Assembly: GCF_002272835.1 (NCBI RefSeq)
Contig: NZ_MLAO01000013.1
Coordinates: forward strand, 1 to 63,317
Length of the DNA: 63,317 bases
Direction of reading: 5' to 3'
Origin: Helicobacter sp. 11S03491-1
GTDB lineage: Bacteria; Campylobacterota; Campylobacteria; Campylobacterales; Helicobacteraceae
Shown here: piece after piece, positions 17,659 through 26,955 of the stretch
Numbering within the stretch: position 1 is the stretch's first letter
Layout: each line of letters starts with the position of its first letter
Notes under the pieces: model-generated
The model's database searches: none
The model's input: only the letters and a program-made list of their open reading frames with translations
Told to the model about the DNA's origin: nothing
Position numbers and translations under genes: made by a program

Positions 17659-18582
17659 ATGAAAATTAAAATATTCTGTGAAGCAGGATACTCTTATGGT
17701 CTGGGACATTTGAAACGATGTGTGCGTCTTAAAAATCTCTTGCTCCCTTTCTACCCGGATATCAGTATTTATTATGATGGAGAAAAAATACCCCATGAGA
17801 GACAACATTGCCAATGGAGCAATCAAGCAATATTTTTTGATCTACTCACAGACACAGATATTGCCATTATTGACAGCTATCAAGCCGGTTTGGATTTCTA
17901 CCGACAAGCCTCTGAAAAGACCAAAAGACTCATTATTTTAGATGACAATTGTCGTCTTCATTACCCCCAAAATGCCATTATTCTCAATGGCGCCCTCAAT
18001 GCCCAAACCCTTTATCCAACGACAAAAAATCATCTTTGCGGTATTGAATTTGCCATCATAGATAAGCAATTCTTTTGCATCAAAACCCCTCAAAAAAATG
18101 TTCAAAATATACTCATCACTTTTGGAGGGAGCGATTGTGGGCAAATGAGTCAAAAAGTGGTTCATCTCATTGAGAATAGACCTTATACAAACCATATTGT
18201 TCTCCCCTTGAATCACAAACAACACATTCCACCATTAAACAAGAACAAAATTTATCAAAACATCTCTTCATCGAAAATGGCAGATTTAATGAAACAATGT
18301 GATATAGCCATATCAGCAGGAGGGGGTACGCTCAATGAATTAGCCATGTCCCATGTCCCCACTCTTATTATCCCAACAGCTTCCAATCAAATATTTCAAA
18401 GCCAACAATGGGCATTAAAAGGTGTGATGAAAATAACAAGTTTAAAAAATTTGAATATAGATTTAGATACAATTATACCTATGCAAACAAGAAAAGAAAT
18501 GATTCTAAAATCTCACTCAATTATTTTTGGCAATTTGCTTCTGGAGAATTTATTGGCTATTATTTCTGCAAGCAAGAGTTAG
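17659..18582 (+). CDS. pseG: UDP-2,4-diacetamido-2,4,6-trideoxy-L-altropyranose hydrolase
   Basis: A 307-residue MurG-like GT-B fold hydrolase of the pseudaminic acid pathway, which removes UDP from the 2,4-diacetamido sugar. The N-terminal CEAGYSYGLGHLKRCVRLKNLL is the PseG signature (GxGHxxRC), and AISAGGGTLNELAMSHVPTLIIP is the C-terminal nucleotide site. It is separated from pseF by one base. In H. pylori, by recall, PseF and PseG activities are at the same locus beside flgH. Confidence 0.92.
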   Translation: MKIKIFCEAGYSYGLGHLKRCVRLKNLLLPFYPDISIYYDGEKIPHERQHCQWSNQAIFFDLLTDTDIAIIDSYQAGLDFYRQASEKTKRLIILDDNCRLHYPQNAIILNGALNAQTLYPTTKNHLCGIEFAIIDKQFFCIKTPQKNVQNILITFGGSDCGQMSQKVVHLIENRPYTNHIVLPLNHKQHIPPLNKNKIYQNISSSKMADLMKQCDIAISAGGGTLNELAMSHVPTLIIPTASNQIFQSQQWALKGVMKITSLKNLNIDLDTIIPMQTRKEMILKSHSIIFGNLLLENLLAIISASKS

Positions 18583-18585
18583 TGA

Positions 18586-19098
18586 ATGAATTTTTTTATT
18601 CAAGATATTTATGCGCTTGATTTTACACAAATGACTCTTGAGGATTCTATGGCTGTTTTGGAATTCAGGAATCATTTAGATGTTGCAAAATGGATGTATT
18701 CAAAAAATATCTCTAAAAAATCTCATTTAAAATTTATTTCAGAACTCAAGCAAAATCCTTCAAACCATTACTGGTTATTTAAAAAAAATCAAACATACCT
18801 TGGTGTAGGATCTATTACACGCATTAACCTCACTCATAAACATGCTTATCTGGGAATTTATAAAAATCCTCATCTTTTAAACGTAGGCAAAGATATTCTT
18901 AAATGCCTGGAACAAATTGGATTCAAAGAATTCAAATTGCATTCATTACATTTGGAAGTTATTCAAACCAATCAAAAAGCTATTGCCTTTTATAAAAAAC
19001 ATCATTATACCTATGAGGGCAAACTCATTGATTTTGTTTATCAAAACAATAATTATCAAAATGTCCTTATTTATGGCAAAAGGAATCCTAATGCATAG
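18586..19098 (+). CDS. pseH: UDP-4-amino-4,6-dideoxy-N-acetyl-beta-L-altrosamine N-acetyltransferase
   Basis: A 170-residue GNAT acetyltransferase that N-acetylates the 4-amino sugar intermediate of pseudaminic acid. The start FTQMTLEDSMAVLEFRNHLDVAKWMYSKN and the GNAT end LHLEVIQTNQKAIAFYKKHHYTYEG are typical of PseH. Three bases separate it from pseG, and its last 8 bases overlap pseI. By pathway order PseH acts before PseG, so the gene order does not follow the reaction order. Confidence 0.92.
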   Translation: MNFFIQDIYALDFTQMTLEDSMAVLEFRNHLDVAKWMYSKNISKKSHLKFISELKQNPSNHYWLFKKNQTYLGVGSITRINLTHKHAYLGIYKNPHLLNVGKDILKCLEQIGFKEFKLHSLHLEVIQTNQKAIAFYKKHHYTYEGKLIDFVYQNNNYQNVLIYGKRNPNA

Positions 19099-20104
19099 AC
19101 CTATGATCATTGCAGAACTCAGCGCTAACCATAATCAAAATTTAGAAATTGCCAAAGAATCTATCCTGGCTATCAAAGAATGTGGGGCTGATGGTGTCAA
19201 ACTCCAAACTTATACCCCAAAATGTCTTACCCTCAATTCTCAAAATAAAGATTTTCAAATCAACTCCGGCACTCCATGGGATGGAAAAACACTTTATGAA
19301 CTCTATGAAGAGGCTTATATGCCTTGGCAATGGCATGAAGAACTCTTTAGACTTGCTCGAGATATAGGGATTGAAATCTTTAGCTCTCCTTTTAGTTTAG
19401 AGGCTTTGGATCTTTTAGAATCTCTAGATTGTCCTATGTATAAAATCGCAAGTTTTGAAATTACTGATATTGACCTTATTTACCATGTAGCCAAAACCAA
19501 AAAGCCTATTATCCTTTCTACAGGTATTGCCGGTGATGATGAGATTAAAGATGCTCTTCTTGCTTGCAAAGAGGCTCAAAATAATGATATTACCCTTTTA
19601 AAATGCACAAGCTCTTATCCTGCCCCCATTCAAGAAGCTAATCTTCTATCCATGCCTGAATTAGGCAAAAAATATGGGGTTAAATATGGATTATCTGATC
19701 ATACAAAAGGATATCTGTCTCCTATTATCGCCACAAGCTTAGGGGCAGTAATGATAGAAAAACATTTTATTCTTGATAAATCATTCAATACTCCTGATAG
19801 TGCTTTTAGTATGGACAAAAAAGAATTTCAAGAAATGGTAGAAAAAGTCCGTCAATGCACACTTGCACTTGGAGAAAAAAATCCCCAACCTGACATGATT
19901 AAACTCCACAATCAACGAAAATTTGCCCGTAGCTTATTTGTCTGTGAAAATATCAAAAAAGGACAGCCCCTTACTTATCAAAATATCCGATCGCTAAGAC
20001 CCAATAATGGCATAGCACCCAAATACCTCAAAAAAATATTAGGCAAAAAAGCCCTCAAAGACTTGCCTTTTGGGAAGCCTCTTGAATTTGGAGATTTTAT
20101 TTAA
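19091..20104 (+). CDS. pseI: Pseudaminic acid synthase
   Basis: A 337-residue NeuB-family enzyme that condenses the 2,4-diacetamido-trideoxy-L-altrose with phosphoenolpyruvate to make pseudaminic acid. N-terminal TIM barrel: IIAELSANHNQNLEIAKESILAIKECGADGVKLQTYTP, KIASFEITDIDLI, KCTSSYPAP; C-terminal SAF (antifreeze-like) domain: RSLFVCENIKKGQPLTYQNIRSLRPNNGI. I choose the ATG at 19091; the ATG at 19103 is possible. The stop overlaps the stop of the convergent fur gene (TTAA). H. pylori has pseI elsewhere in its genome (recall), so its placement here is a difference. Confidence 0.93.
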   Translation: MHRPMIIAELSANHNQNLEIAKESILAIKECGADGVKLQTYTPKCLTLNSQNKDFQINSGTPWDGKTLYELYEEAYMPWQWHEELFRLARDIGIEIFSSPFSLEALDLLESLDCPMYKIASFEITDIDLIYHVAKTKKPIILSTGIAGDDEIKDALLACKEAQNNDITLLKCTSSYPAPIQEANLLSMPELGKKYGVKYGLSDHTKGYLSPIIATSLGAVMIEKHFILDKSFNTPDSAFSMDKKEFQEMVEKVRQCTLALGEKNPQPDMIKLHNQRKFARSLFVCENIKKGQPLTYQNIRSLRPNNGIAPKYLKKILGKKALKDLPFGKPLEFGDFI

Positions 20105-20559
20105 GTTTTAAGTTTTTGACATTTTGCGCAAAGCACAAAAAGCTTCATATTGTGGCTAATAAGCTTTGCATTATATTTTTTGGCAACTTTTATTTGTCTA
20201 TCTTCAATATCAGGATCGACGAATTCAATAATATCCCCACAATTAAGGCAAATAATATGATCATGATGCTCTTTGGCAGCAATTTCGTATCTTCTCCCGC
20301 TTTTATCTGCTTCTAAAGCAGTAATAAATTTTTCTTTTTCTAAAAAACTAAGAATCCTATAAACTGAAGAAATACTTGTTGTCTTATCTTTAATTTTGAT
20401 CTCAGAAGCAATTTCTTCAGGACTTAAATGTGTCCCGCTTTTATATAATACAGAAAGAATCTCTTCCCTTTGTTTAGAGTTTTTTAAACCATTTTTTTTG
20501 ATAGATATCCGCAATCTATCTAATATAGATTCTAATGTTTCTAATCTATTTTGCATCAT
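20101..20559 (-). CDS. fur: Ferric uptake regulator Fur
   Basis: A 152-residue iron-responsive repressor. The winged helix contains KNSKQREEILSVLYKSGTHLSPEEIASEIK and TSISSVYRILSFLEKEKFI, and the metal-binding region has HHDHIICLNCGDIIEF and the second cysteine pair CAKC. It closely matches my memory of H. pylori Fur, including the extended N-terminus NRLETLESILDRLRISIKKNG. The start is at one of two adjacent ATGs (20559 or 20556) behind GAGG. It probably governs the TonB-dependent receptors in the window. Divergent from tlpD. Confidence 0.95.
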   Translation of the reverse strand: MMQNRLETLESILDRLRISIKKNGLKNSKQREEILSVLYKSGTHLSPEEIASEIKIKDKTTSISSVYRILSFLEKEKFITALEADKSGRRYEIAAKEHHDHIICLNCGDIIEFVDPDIEDRQIKVAKKYNAKLISHNMKLFVLCAKCQKLKT

Positions 20560-20691
20560 AAAAACCTCAATTTTTAAATATTTAAAATACACATTTATAA
20601 GAATATCTTAGAATTGCTAAGTATTTGTAAAAATCCAATAAATTTCATTTAATTTTAATAAAATTTAAATAAATTGTTTGACAAAAATCAT

Positions 20692-20697
20692 TATAAT
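20692..20697 (+). promoter_or_regulatory. Putative -10 element of tlpD
   Basis: ATTATAATCATTTC holds a perfect TATAAT 53 bases upstream of the tlpD ATG. TTGACA occurs only 8 bases upstream of it, too close for a classical -35. The surrounding AATCATTATAATCATT is also loosely Fur-box-like, so the fur-tlpD gap may be regulated in both directions. Confidence 0.45.
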
Positions 20698-20750
20698 CAT
20701 TTCATACAAAAAAATACAAAAAACTTAAGGCAAGGAAGGTATATAAAATT

Positions 20751-22064
20751 ATGTTTGGAAATAATAAAAATTTGCAATTGCAAATAACGCAACAGAATGT
20801 CCAAATAGAACATCTTCAAAAAGAAATTGAAACCTATAAATCGGTGGCAAATTTTGCTTTGGCAGAAATTGTTGTGGGGATTAAAAATGCAAAAATAGTG
20901 TATAAAAATGAAAATGCTTCAAAAATTTCTAATCTTGAAGAAATCATTCCTCATCTAAGAGAAGACATAAAAACGCTCTCCGTTAAAGGTCATGACTTTA
21001 AAGTAAAAAGCAAAAATATTAATAATATTGCTTACTATTCCTTATTGGAAATTAATTTTTTATTTGAGAAAAATGATGGGTTAGATATTTTTCAAACTTA
21101 CCATAAAAGCATTAAAGATGGTGTGCTCGAAGCTCAAAGTTCATTCCAAAGTATTTTAACTGAAAGCAAGGGCATTTTAGAAAAAGCCACACAAGCAGAG
21201 CAAGAAGGCATACAAGGACTGAATATAAGCACCAAAGCATCACAAAATGTCAATCATCTTTATGAAAAAATGCAAAATGCCACAATGCTTGTAAATTCTC
21301 TGACGCAACGGAGTAATGAAATCACCAATGTTATCTCACTCATTGATGATATTGCGGAACAAACCAATCTTTTGGCACTCAATGCAGCAATTGAAGCAGC
21401 ACGGGCAGGCGATCACGGTAGAGGGTTTGCCGTTGTAGCTGATGAAGTAAGGAAACTTGCTGAAAAAACTCAAAAAGCCACCAAAGAAATAGCTATAGTT
21501 GTGAAATCTATGCAACAAGAAGCTAGCGATATTCAAACCAGCACAGATGAGACAAACCATATCACTGAAAATGTTAAAGCAAGTATTGATGAAATTTATC
21601 AAATGGTAGATAACCTCAAAAGTGGGGCACAACTTGCCAAATATGCAATATATAATTCAAACAATCAAATATTTTGTTCTTTAGCAAAGCTTGATCATAC
21701 CGTTTATAAAAACAATCTCTATGCCCTTTTATTTAGAATATCTGATTCTTTCAATCAAGTCCAACATCAAAATTGCCGTTTGGGCAAATGGTATTTTGAA
21801 GGAGATGGAAAGAAATATTTCTCATCAACATCAGGGTATAAAAATCTTGATGGCTTCCATATTGTTGTCCATACTGAAGCCAACGCACTTGCTAAATCTT
21901 TGACGGAAGACACTACCTTGCCATCCAAAGAATTTATTGATCAAAAAATCACCATGATGGAAAATGCAAGCGCGGGAGTAATGAAAAGCATTAATGAAAT
22001 GCTTCATGAGAAAAAAGAAGATATTGATAGAATTATAGAGAATCTTTTAAGCCAACAGAAATAA
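20751..22064 (+). CDS. tlpD: Cytoplasmic methyl-accepting chemotaxis protein with CZB domain (TlpD)
   Basis: A 437-residue soluble chemoreceptor: no transmembrane helix is visible. Starts [13 protein letters not shown], has a coiled-coil N-terminus, then the highly conserved MCP signalling hairpin ([43 protein letters not shown]), then a zinc-binding CZB domain ([28 protein letters not shown] supply the His3Cys site). It matches my memory of H. pylori TlpD, which reports on oxidative and energy stress through CheA/CheW. Followed at once by the bioF-like gene, as in H. pylori. Confidence 0.95.
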   Translation: MFGNNKNLQLQITQQNVQIEHLQKEIETYKSVANFALAEIVVGIKNAKIVYKNENASKISNLEEIIPHLREDIKTLSVKGHDFKVKSKNINNIAYYSLLEINFLFEKNDGLDIFQTYHKSIKDGVLEAQSSFQSILTESKGILEKATQAEQEGIQGLNISTKASQNVNHLYEKMQNATMLVNSLTQRSNEITNVISLIDDIAEQTNLLALNAAIEAARAGDHGRGFAVVADEVRKLAEKTQKATKEIAIVVKSMQQEASDIQTSTDETNHITENVKASIDEIYQMVDNLKSGAQLAKYAIYNSNNQIFCSLAKLDHTVYKNNLYALLFRISDSFNQVQHQNCRLGKWYFEGDGKKYFSSTSGYKNLDGFHIVVHTEANALAKSLTEDTTLPSKEFIDQKITMMENASAGVMKSINEMLHEKKEDIDRIIENLLSQQK

Positions 22065-23168
22065 ATGTTTGAAAAAGAATTAAGCGCTATTAAACACGCT
22101 CATCTTTATCGCGAACGCAAAATCTTTTCTGACAGACTTAAAGATTTTGCATCTAATGACTATCTGGGATTATCACAAAAAAAGAAACTTGCCAAAAAAG
22201 CCTATCACCTTGTGATGTCCCAATCAAATCATTCTCCTAAAGCCTCTCTTTTAGTCAATGGTTACTCTTTGATCCATAAAGAATTAGAAACCAGACTTTG
22301 TGCTTTGAATAATTTTGAGAATGGCATTATCCTCGGAAGTGGATTTTTGGCTAATCTCGCACTTTTTGATTCACTTGTGCGCAAAAATGACAAAATTTAT
22401 ATTGATGAAAAATATCATGCTAGCGGGATATATCCCGCAAAAATACTTCAAGAAAGGGCAGTGTATTTTAAACACAACGATCCCGCAGATCTTCTTAAAA
22501 ATATCAACTCTTCTGCGCCCAAAGGCAGAATTATTATCGCTATTGAGGGGGTGTATTCAATGGATGGAGATATTGCGCACAAAGATTTTGCTCAAATTGC
22601 TTGTGAAAAAAATGCTCTTTTAATTGTTGATGAAGCCCATAGCAGCGGTAGTATAGGCAAAAATTTATTAGGATATTTTGATTACCACCATATCCCTATC
22701 CAACCTAATTTCATCAAAATGGGCACACTATCAAAAGCTTATGCAAGTTATGGCGCTTACATATTAGCAGACAATTCTGTTATTGAATTTTTGTGTAATC
22801 GTGCTAAAAGCATCATTTATACGACTGCTCTTTCTATATTTGATACCGCACTTGCTCTTATCAATCTGGATTATATTCAAAAAAATAAGCATATTTTGAC
22901 CCAACAAATCGATCGCCTAAAATCTATAGTCAAAAACTCATTAGACATATCCCCTCAAGCTCAGATTCTTATCCTTCCTTATAAAAATACCCAAGAAATG
23001 CAAGCACTTCATCAAAAACTCCAAAATAAAGGATTTTTAGTTGGAGCAATCCGACAACCTACAGTCCGCCATCCCATATTGCGCATCACTTTATGTGTCA
23101 AAAATTCACCCAAACAAACAAAAAAATTATGTAAAATAATCAAAAAATCTCAAGGTTATCTATGCTAA
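22065..23168 (+). CDS. bioF: 8-amino-7-oxononanoate synthase-like PLP enzyme
   Basis: A 367-residue alpha-oxoamine synthase, predicted to condense pimeloyl thioester with alanine in biotin synthesis. Family motifs: NDYLGLS near the N-terminus, HASG, DEAHSSGSIG, and the PLP lysine in KMGTLSKAYASYGAYI. The ATG follows directly on the tlpD stop, and the 3' end overlaps the PBP1A gene by 7 bases. No other bio gene is in the window, so a related acyl-CoA/amino-acid condensation cannot be excluded. Confidence 0.85.
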   Translation: MFEKELSAIKHAHLYRERKIFSDRLKDFASNDYLGLSQKKKLAKKAYHLVMSQSNHSPKASLLVNGYSLIHKELETRLCALNNFENGIILGSGFLANLALFDSLVRKNDKIYIDEKYHASGIYPAKILQERAVYFKHNDPADLLKNINSSAPKGRIIIAIEGVYSMDGDIAHKDFAQIACEKNALLIVDEAHSSGSIGKNLLGYFDYHHIPIQPNFIKMGTLSKAYASYGAYILADNSVIEFLCNRAKSIIYTTALSIFDTALALINLDYIQKNKHILTQQIDRLKSIVKNSLDISPQAQILILPYKNTQEMQALHQKLQNKGFLVGAIRQPTVRHPILRITLCVKNSPKQTKKLCKIIKKSQGYLC

Positions 23169-25165
23169 AAAAAATTATTCTTTTGATTTTAGGTGTTTTT
23201 ATCTTCTGTATTGTTGTTTATATAGGAATATTGTGGGTGGATCTAAAAGATGATGTAGCAAAAATCAAAAACTATCACCCTCAACTTGCTACCCAAATGT
23301 TTGATAGAAAAAATCACTTAGTAGTTAATATCTATGATAGAGAATTTAGATTTTATGCAAGATATGATGAGATACCTCCCAAAATGGTTGAAGCTCTTTT
23401 AGCCGTTGAAGATACTCTGTATTTTGAACATGGAGGGATCAATTATGATGCTATTATTCGTGCCATGATCAAAAATATCAAAAATGGAAAATATCTGGAA
23501 GGAGGAAGCACTCTTACCCAACAACTTATCAAAAATATGCTCCTCACTCGAGATAAAACAATATCTAGAAAAATCAAAGAAGCCCTTTTATCCATACAAG
23601 TAGAGCATATTCTGACAAAAGAAGAAATTCTTGAGAGATATTTTAATCAAACCTTTTTTGGTCATGGTTATTATGGGGTAAAAACAGCCTCTATGGGGTA
23701 TTTCAAAAAACCTCTCAATCACTTAACACTCAAAGAAATTGCTATGATTGTAGCTCTTCCAAGAGCTCCAAGTTTTTATGATCCAACAAAAAATCTGGAT
23801 TTTTCACTCAGTCGTGCCAATAATATTGTTACTCGCATGTATACGCTTGGGTGGATTAGCAAAGAAGAATATGACAAAGCAATAGTAGAAGTCCCTCAAG
23901 TGTATAATCAAACTCTCACTCAAAATGCCGCACCTTATGTTGTTGATGAAGTTTTAAAACAATTAAGCTACATCAAAGATCTCAAAACCGGAGGTTATAA
24001 AATCAAGCTAAATATTGACTTAGACTATCAAAAAATTGCTCAAAATGCCCTAAAATATGGCTATGACAATATTAATAAAAGATTAAAAAAAGAAAAAGCG
24101 CTTGTTGTGGAAAAATCTTCTCAAGAGGGCATAGACGATTATGACTCCCTCAATGGGGCAATGGTGGTCACAGATACAAGGACAGGAAAAATTTTGGCGC
24201 TTGTGGGGGGGATTGATCACACTAAAAGTGCCTTTAACCGGGCTACACAAATCAAACGACAATTTGGAAGCAGCATCAAACCTTTTATTTATCAAATTGC
24301 ATTTGATAGCGGGTATTCAACAGCAACAACCGTCCCCGATGTGGCTAGAAGTTTCAACAAAAGCTATAATACAGATATTGAACAAAATGAGTCATCAGAT
24401 GAAAAAGATGAATACTGGAGACCCAATAATTTTTCTAAAAGTTTTAAGGGACTTGTTACACTTAAAGAAGCACTTGCCCATTCTCTTAATCTGGCTACTA
24501 TCAACCTTGTAGAAATGGTGGGATTTAACAAAATTTATACTCAACTTAAAGATTATGGTTTCAAAAATGCTCCAAAAGACATGTCCATAATTTTGGGAAG
24601 TTTTGGAATTTCTCCCTTAGAAGCTGCCAAAGAATATTCAATTTTTTCAAATTATGGCATGATGGTTGATCCTTCCTTAATTGAAAGCATTACAGATAGA
24701 GAAGGTAATATTGAGATTCTTGATGATAATGACGATCAAAAAATCACCTCACCCCAACAAGCTTTTCTCACTCTCTCAATCCTCAAAGATGTCGTTATGC
24801 AAGGCACAGGGAGACGTGCAAAGGTTAAAGGAATAGAAGTCGCAGGCAAAACCGGTACAACAAATAACAATGTAGATGGTTGGTTTTGCGGTTTTACCCC
24901 TTCTATCCAAGCAATCATTTGGTATGGCAGAGATGATAATACCCCTATTGGTCCCAGAGAATCCGGAGGTGTAGTTTCTCCACCGGTATTTTCATATTTT
25001 ATGAGCAATGTTTTAAAAATCGATCCGGGATTGAAGCGAAAGTTTGACATTCCTGAAGGTGTTAGCAAAAAAACAATCAATGGAAGTATCTACTACTACA
25101 CTCCAACATCAAAACTTCCTGATAATAAACCTCAAGATACCATTGACGAAAAACTTTTGTTTTAA
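23162..25165 (+). CDS. pbpA: Penicillin-binding protein 1A (bifunctional transglycosylase/transpeptidase)
   Basis: A 667-residue class A PBP that polymerises and crosslinks peptidoglycan. It has an N-terminal membrane anchor (IILLILGVFIFCIVVYIGILW), a GT51 domain (VEDTLYFEHGGI and GGSTLTQQLIKNML) and a transpeptidase domain with SSIK (about residue 370), HSLN and KTGTTNN (about 563). It overlaps the bioF-like gene. Size and all catalytic motifs are intact. The gene symbol follows common Helicobacter usage and is less certain than the product. Confidence 0.93.
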   Translation: MLKKIILLILGVFIFCIVVYIGILWVDLKDDVAKIKNYHPQLATQMFDRKNHLVVNIYDREFRFYARYDEIPPKMVEALLAVEDTLYFEHGGINYDAIIRAMIKNIKNGKYLEGGSTLTQQLIKNMLLTRDKTISRKIKEALLSIQVEHILTKEEILERYFNQTFFGHGYYGVKTASMGYFKKPLNHLTLKEIAMIVALPRAPSFYDPTKNLDFSLSRANNIVTRMYTLGWISKEEYDKAIVEVPQVYNQTLTQNAAPYVVDEVLKQLSYIKDLKTGGYKIKLNIDLDYQKIAQNALKYGYDNINKRLKKEKALVVEKSSQEGIDDYDSLNGAMVVTDTRTGKILALVGGIDHTKSAFNRATQIKRQFGSSIKPFIYQIAFDSGYSTATTVPDVARSFNKSYNTDIEQNESSDEKDEYWRPNNFSKSFKGLVTLKEALAHSLNLATINLVEMVGFNKIYTQLKDYGFKNAPKDMSIILGSFGISPLEAAKEYSIFSNYGMMVDPSLIESITDREGNIEILDDNDDQKITSPQQAFLTLSILKDVVMQGTGRRAKVKGIEVAGKTGTTNNNVDGWFCGFTPSIQAIIWYGRDDNTPIGPRESGGVVSPPVFSYFMSNVLKIDPGLKRKFDIPEGVSKKTINGSIYYYTPTSKLPDNKPQDTIDEKLLF

Positions 25166-25243
25166 AAAGTTTCCTTTATATTTCAATAGAAATTTACCTA
25201 AAACTAGCTAGAATTCAAGCAATTTAATATCAAGAGGTGAGCA

Positions 25244-25795
25244 ATGAAATTAAAACTAACCCATATCCCCCATGTAGCCAATAAAATAGCACTAGACATT
25301 GCCAACTCCAGTCTTTTGGAGATCAAAGCCCCCATAGAAAATATAGCAAATTTATCTAAAACCATTTTAGAAGAAGATATTAAAAAAGAATTAGAAATTG
25401 ATCAAAAAGCCAAAAACTTACTGGAAGAAAATCTTGATGAAATTGAATTTATGCGCGCAGATGAAAGGCAACTTTTTTGGATGATCAAACGTCAAATTGC
25501 CGAGCAAGAAAATTTTTTACTTTCTTGGGAAGATCGATATAATGAAATCTCTCACAAAATTCTTGACGAACTAAGTCTTGAAGGTTTTATCCAATTTCAT
25601 ATATCTGAAAACCTTATCAAAAACCTTATTTTTAAATCAATTGATACTTATTCTAAGATGTATGAGGAAATTGAAGAAGAAGTCATCGAAAAAATCAAAA
25701 ACTATAAAAGAAAACTTTTGGTGGGGACAGATGAATATGAGCTTGTTTTTGAGAAACTATATGAAGAAGAACTCAAGAAAAAAGGGTTTTTATAA
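25244..25795 (+). CDS. DUF507 family protein
   Basis: A 183-residue charged, helical protein (MKLKLTHIPHVANKIALDIANSSLLEIKAPIENI...) of the DUF507 family, which is common in Campylobacterota and has no known function. No catalytic motif or membrane segment is seen. A strong ribosome site (GAGGTGAG) precedes the ATG. The stop overlaps carA (TAATG), so it is coupled to pyrimidine/arginine precursor synthesis; the same pairing exists in H. pylori by recall. Confidence 0.8.
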   Translation: MKLKLTHIPHVANKIALDIANSSLLEIKAPIENIANLSKTILEEDIKKELEIDQKAKNLLEENLDEIEFMRADERQLFWMIKRQIAEQENFLLSWEDRYNEISHKILDELSLEGFIQFHISENLIKNLIFKSIDTYSKMYEEIEEEVIEKIKNYKRKLLVGTDEYELVFEKLYEEELKKKGFL

Positions 25796-26916
25796 TGCAA
25801 GATGTTTATATTTATTTTGAAAATGATCTTTTTATAAAAGGGAAAAGTTTTGGAGCACAAGGAAGTTGCGTTGGCGAAGTTGTTTTTAATACTTCTATAA
25901 CAGGCTATCAAGAAATTATTACAGATCCAAGCTATGCAGGGCAATTTATTGTTTTGAGTATGCCGGAAATTGGGATTGTAGGTGCTAATCCTCAAGATAT
26001 GGAATCAAGAAAAGGCTTTTGTAAAGGTATCATCACAAGACATTATAATGATTTTTATTCAAATTTTAGAGCACAAGAAAGTTTGGGGACATTTTTGAAA
26101 TCTCAAAATATTCTTGGCATCACCAATATTGACACAAGATCCTTGATCAAAACAATTCGCAATAATGGATCAATGATGATGGTAGCCTCAACGCAAATTT
26201 CATCTCCAAACGAACTTAAAAATCTCCTTGAAAAATCTCAAAAGATTCAAGAAATCAATCTTATTCCTGAGGTCTCAACCAAAAATACTTATACCCACAA
26301 AAATGGCACTTTTGATTTTGATACTCTTGAGTATTCTTCTCCAAGATTATCTCAAAAAATTATCGCTATTGATTTTGGTATCAAAAAAAATATCCTTAAT
26401 GAATTAGCTGCGCTTGGGCTTGAAGTAGAGGTAATACCGCATTCTTTTGAAGCAAATTCAATTATTCAAAGATACAAAGACAATCAAATCAAGGGTATAT
26501 TTTTATCCAATGGACCTGGGGATCCTCAAATGCTTTCTCATGAAATAAATCAAATCAAACTCCTCATAGAAGCTAAAATACCAATGTTTGGGATTTGTCT
26601 GGGACATCAACTTCTATCCATCGCTCACGGATACAATACCTATAAACTAAAATTTGGTCATCATGGAGGGAATCATCCGGTCAAAAATCTCCTCACTCAA
26701 AGTGTAGAAATTACTGCTCAAAACCATAACTACTCTATCCCGGAAGAAATAGAACAAATCGCGGAAATTACCCATAGAAATTTGTTTGATAATACAATTG
26801 AGGGACTTAAATATAAAAATTCTCCTATTTTTTCTGTCCAACATCACCCCGAAGCAAGCCCTGGTCCAAAAGAATCTAACCATCTTTTCAAGCAATTTTT
26901 AAAGATGCTTACATAA
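25795..26916 (+). CDS. carA: Carbamoyl-phosphate synthase small (glutaminase) subunit
   Basis: A 373-residue class I glutamine amidotransferase subunit that supplies ammonia for carbamoyl phosphate. N-terminal CPSase domain begins with FGAQGSCVGEVVFNTSITGYQEIITDPSYAGQ; the C-terminal amidotransferase has the nucleophile Cys in GICLGHQL (about residue 268) and His/Glu in QHHPEASPGP (about 351/353). carB is not in the window. The 3' end is separated by 39 bases from the convergent murG. Confidence 0.95.
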   Translation: MQDVYIYFENDLFIKGKSFGAQGSCVGEVVFNTSITGYQEIITDPSYAGQFIVLSMPEIGIVGANPQDMESRKGFCKGIITRHYNDFYSNFRAQESLGTFLKSQNILGITNIDTRSLIKTIRNNGSMMMVASTQISSPNELKNLLEKSQKIQEINLIPEVSTKNTYTHKNGTFDFDTLEYSSPRLSQKIIAIDFGIKKNILNELAALGLEVEVIPHSFEANSIIQRYKDNQIKGIFLSNGPGDPQMLSHEINQIKLLIEAKIPMFGICLGHQLLSIAHGYNTYKLKFGHHGGNHPVKNLLTQSVEITAQNHNYSIPEEIEQIAEITHRNLFDNTIEGLKYKNSPIFSVQHHPEASPGPKESNHLFKQFLKMLT

Positions 26917-26955
26917 GCCCGGCTTAACAAACATCTCATCAAAATCTAATCTCTA

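Noticed and set aside
20101-20104. Overlapping stop codons of pseI and fur (TTAA)
   Set aside because: Convergent stop overlap is common in compact genomes and shows no separate function.
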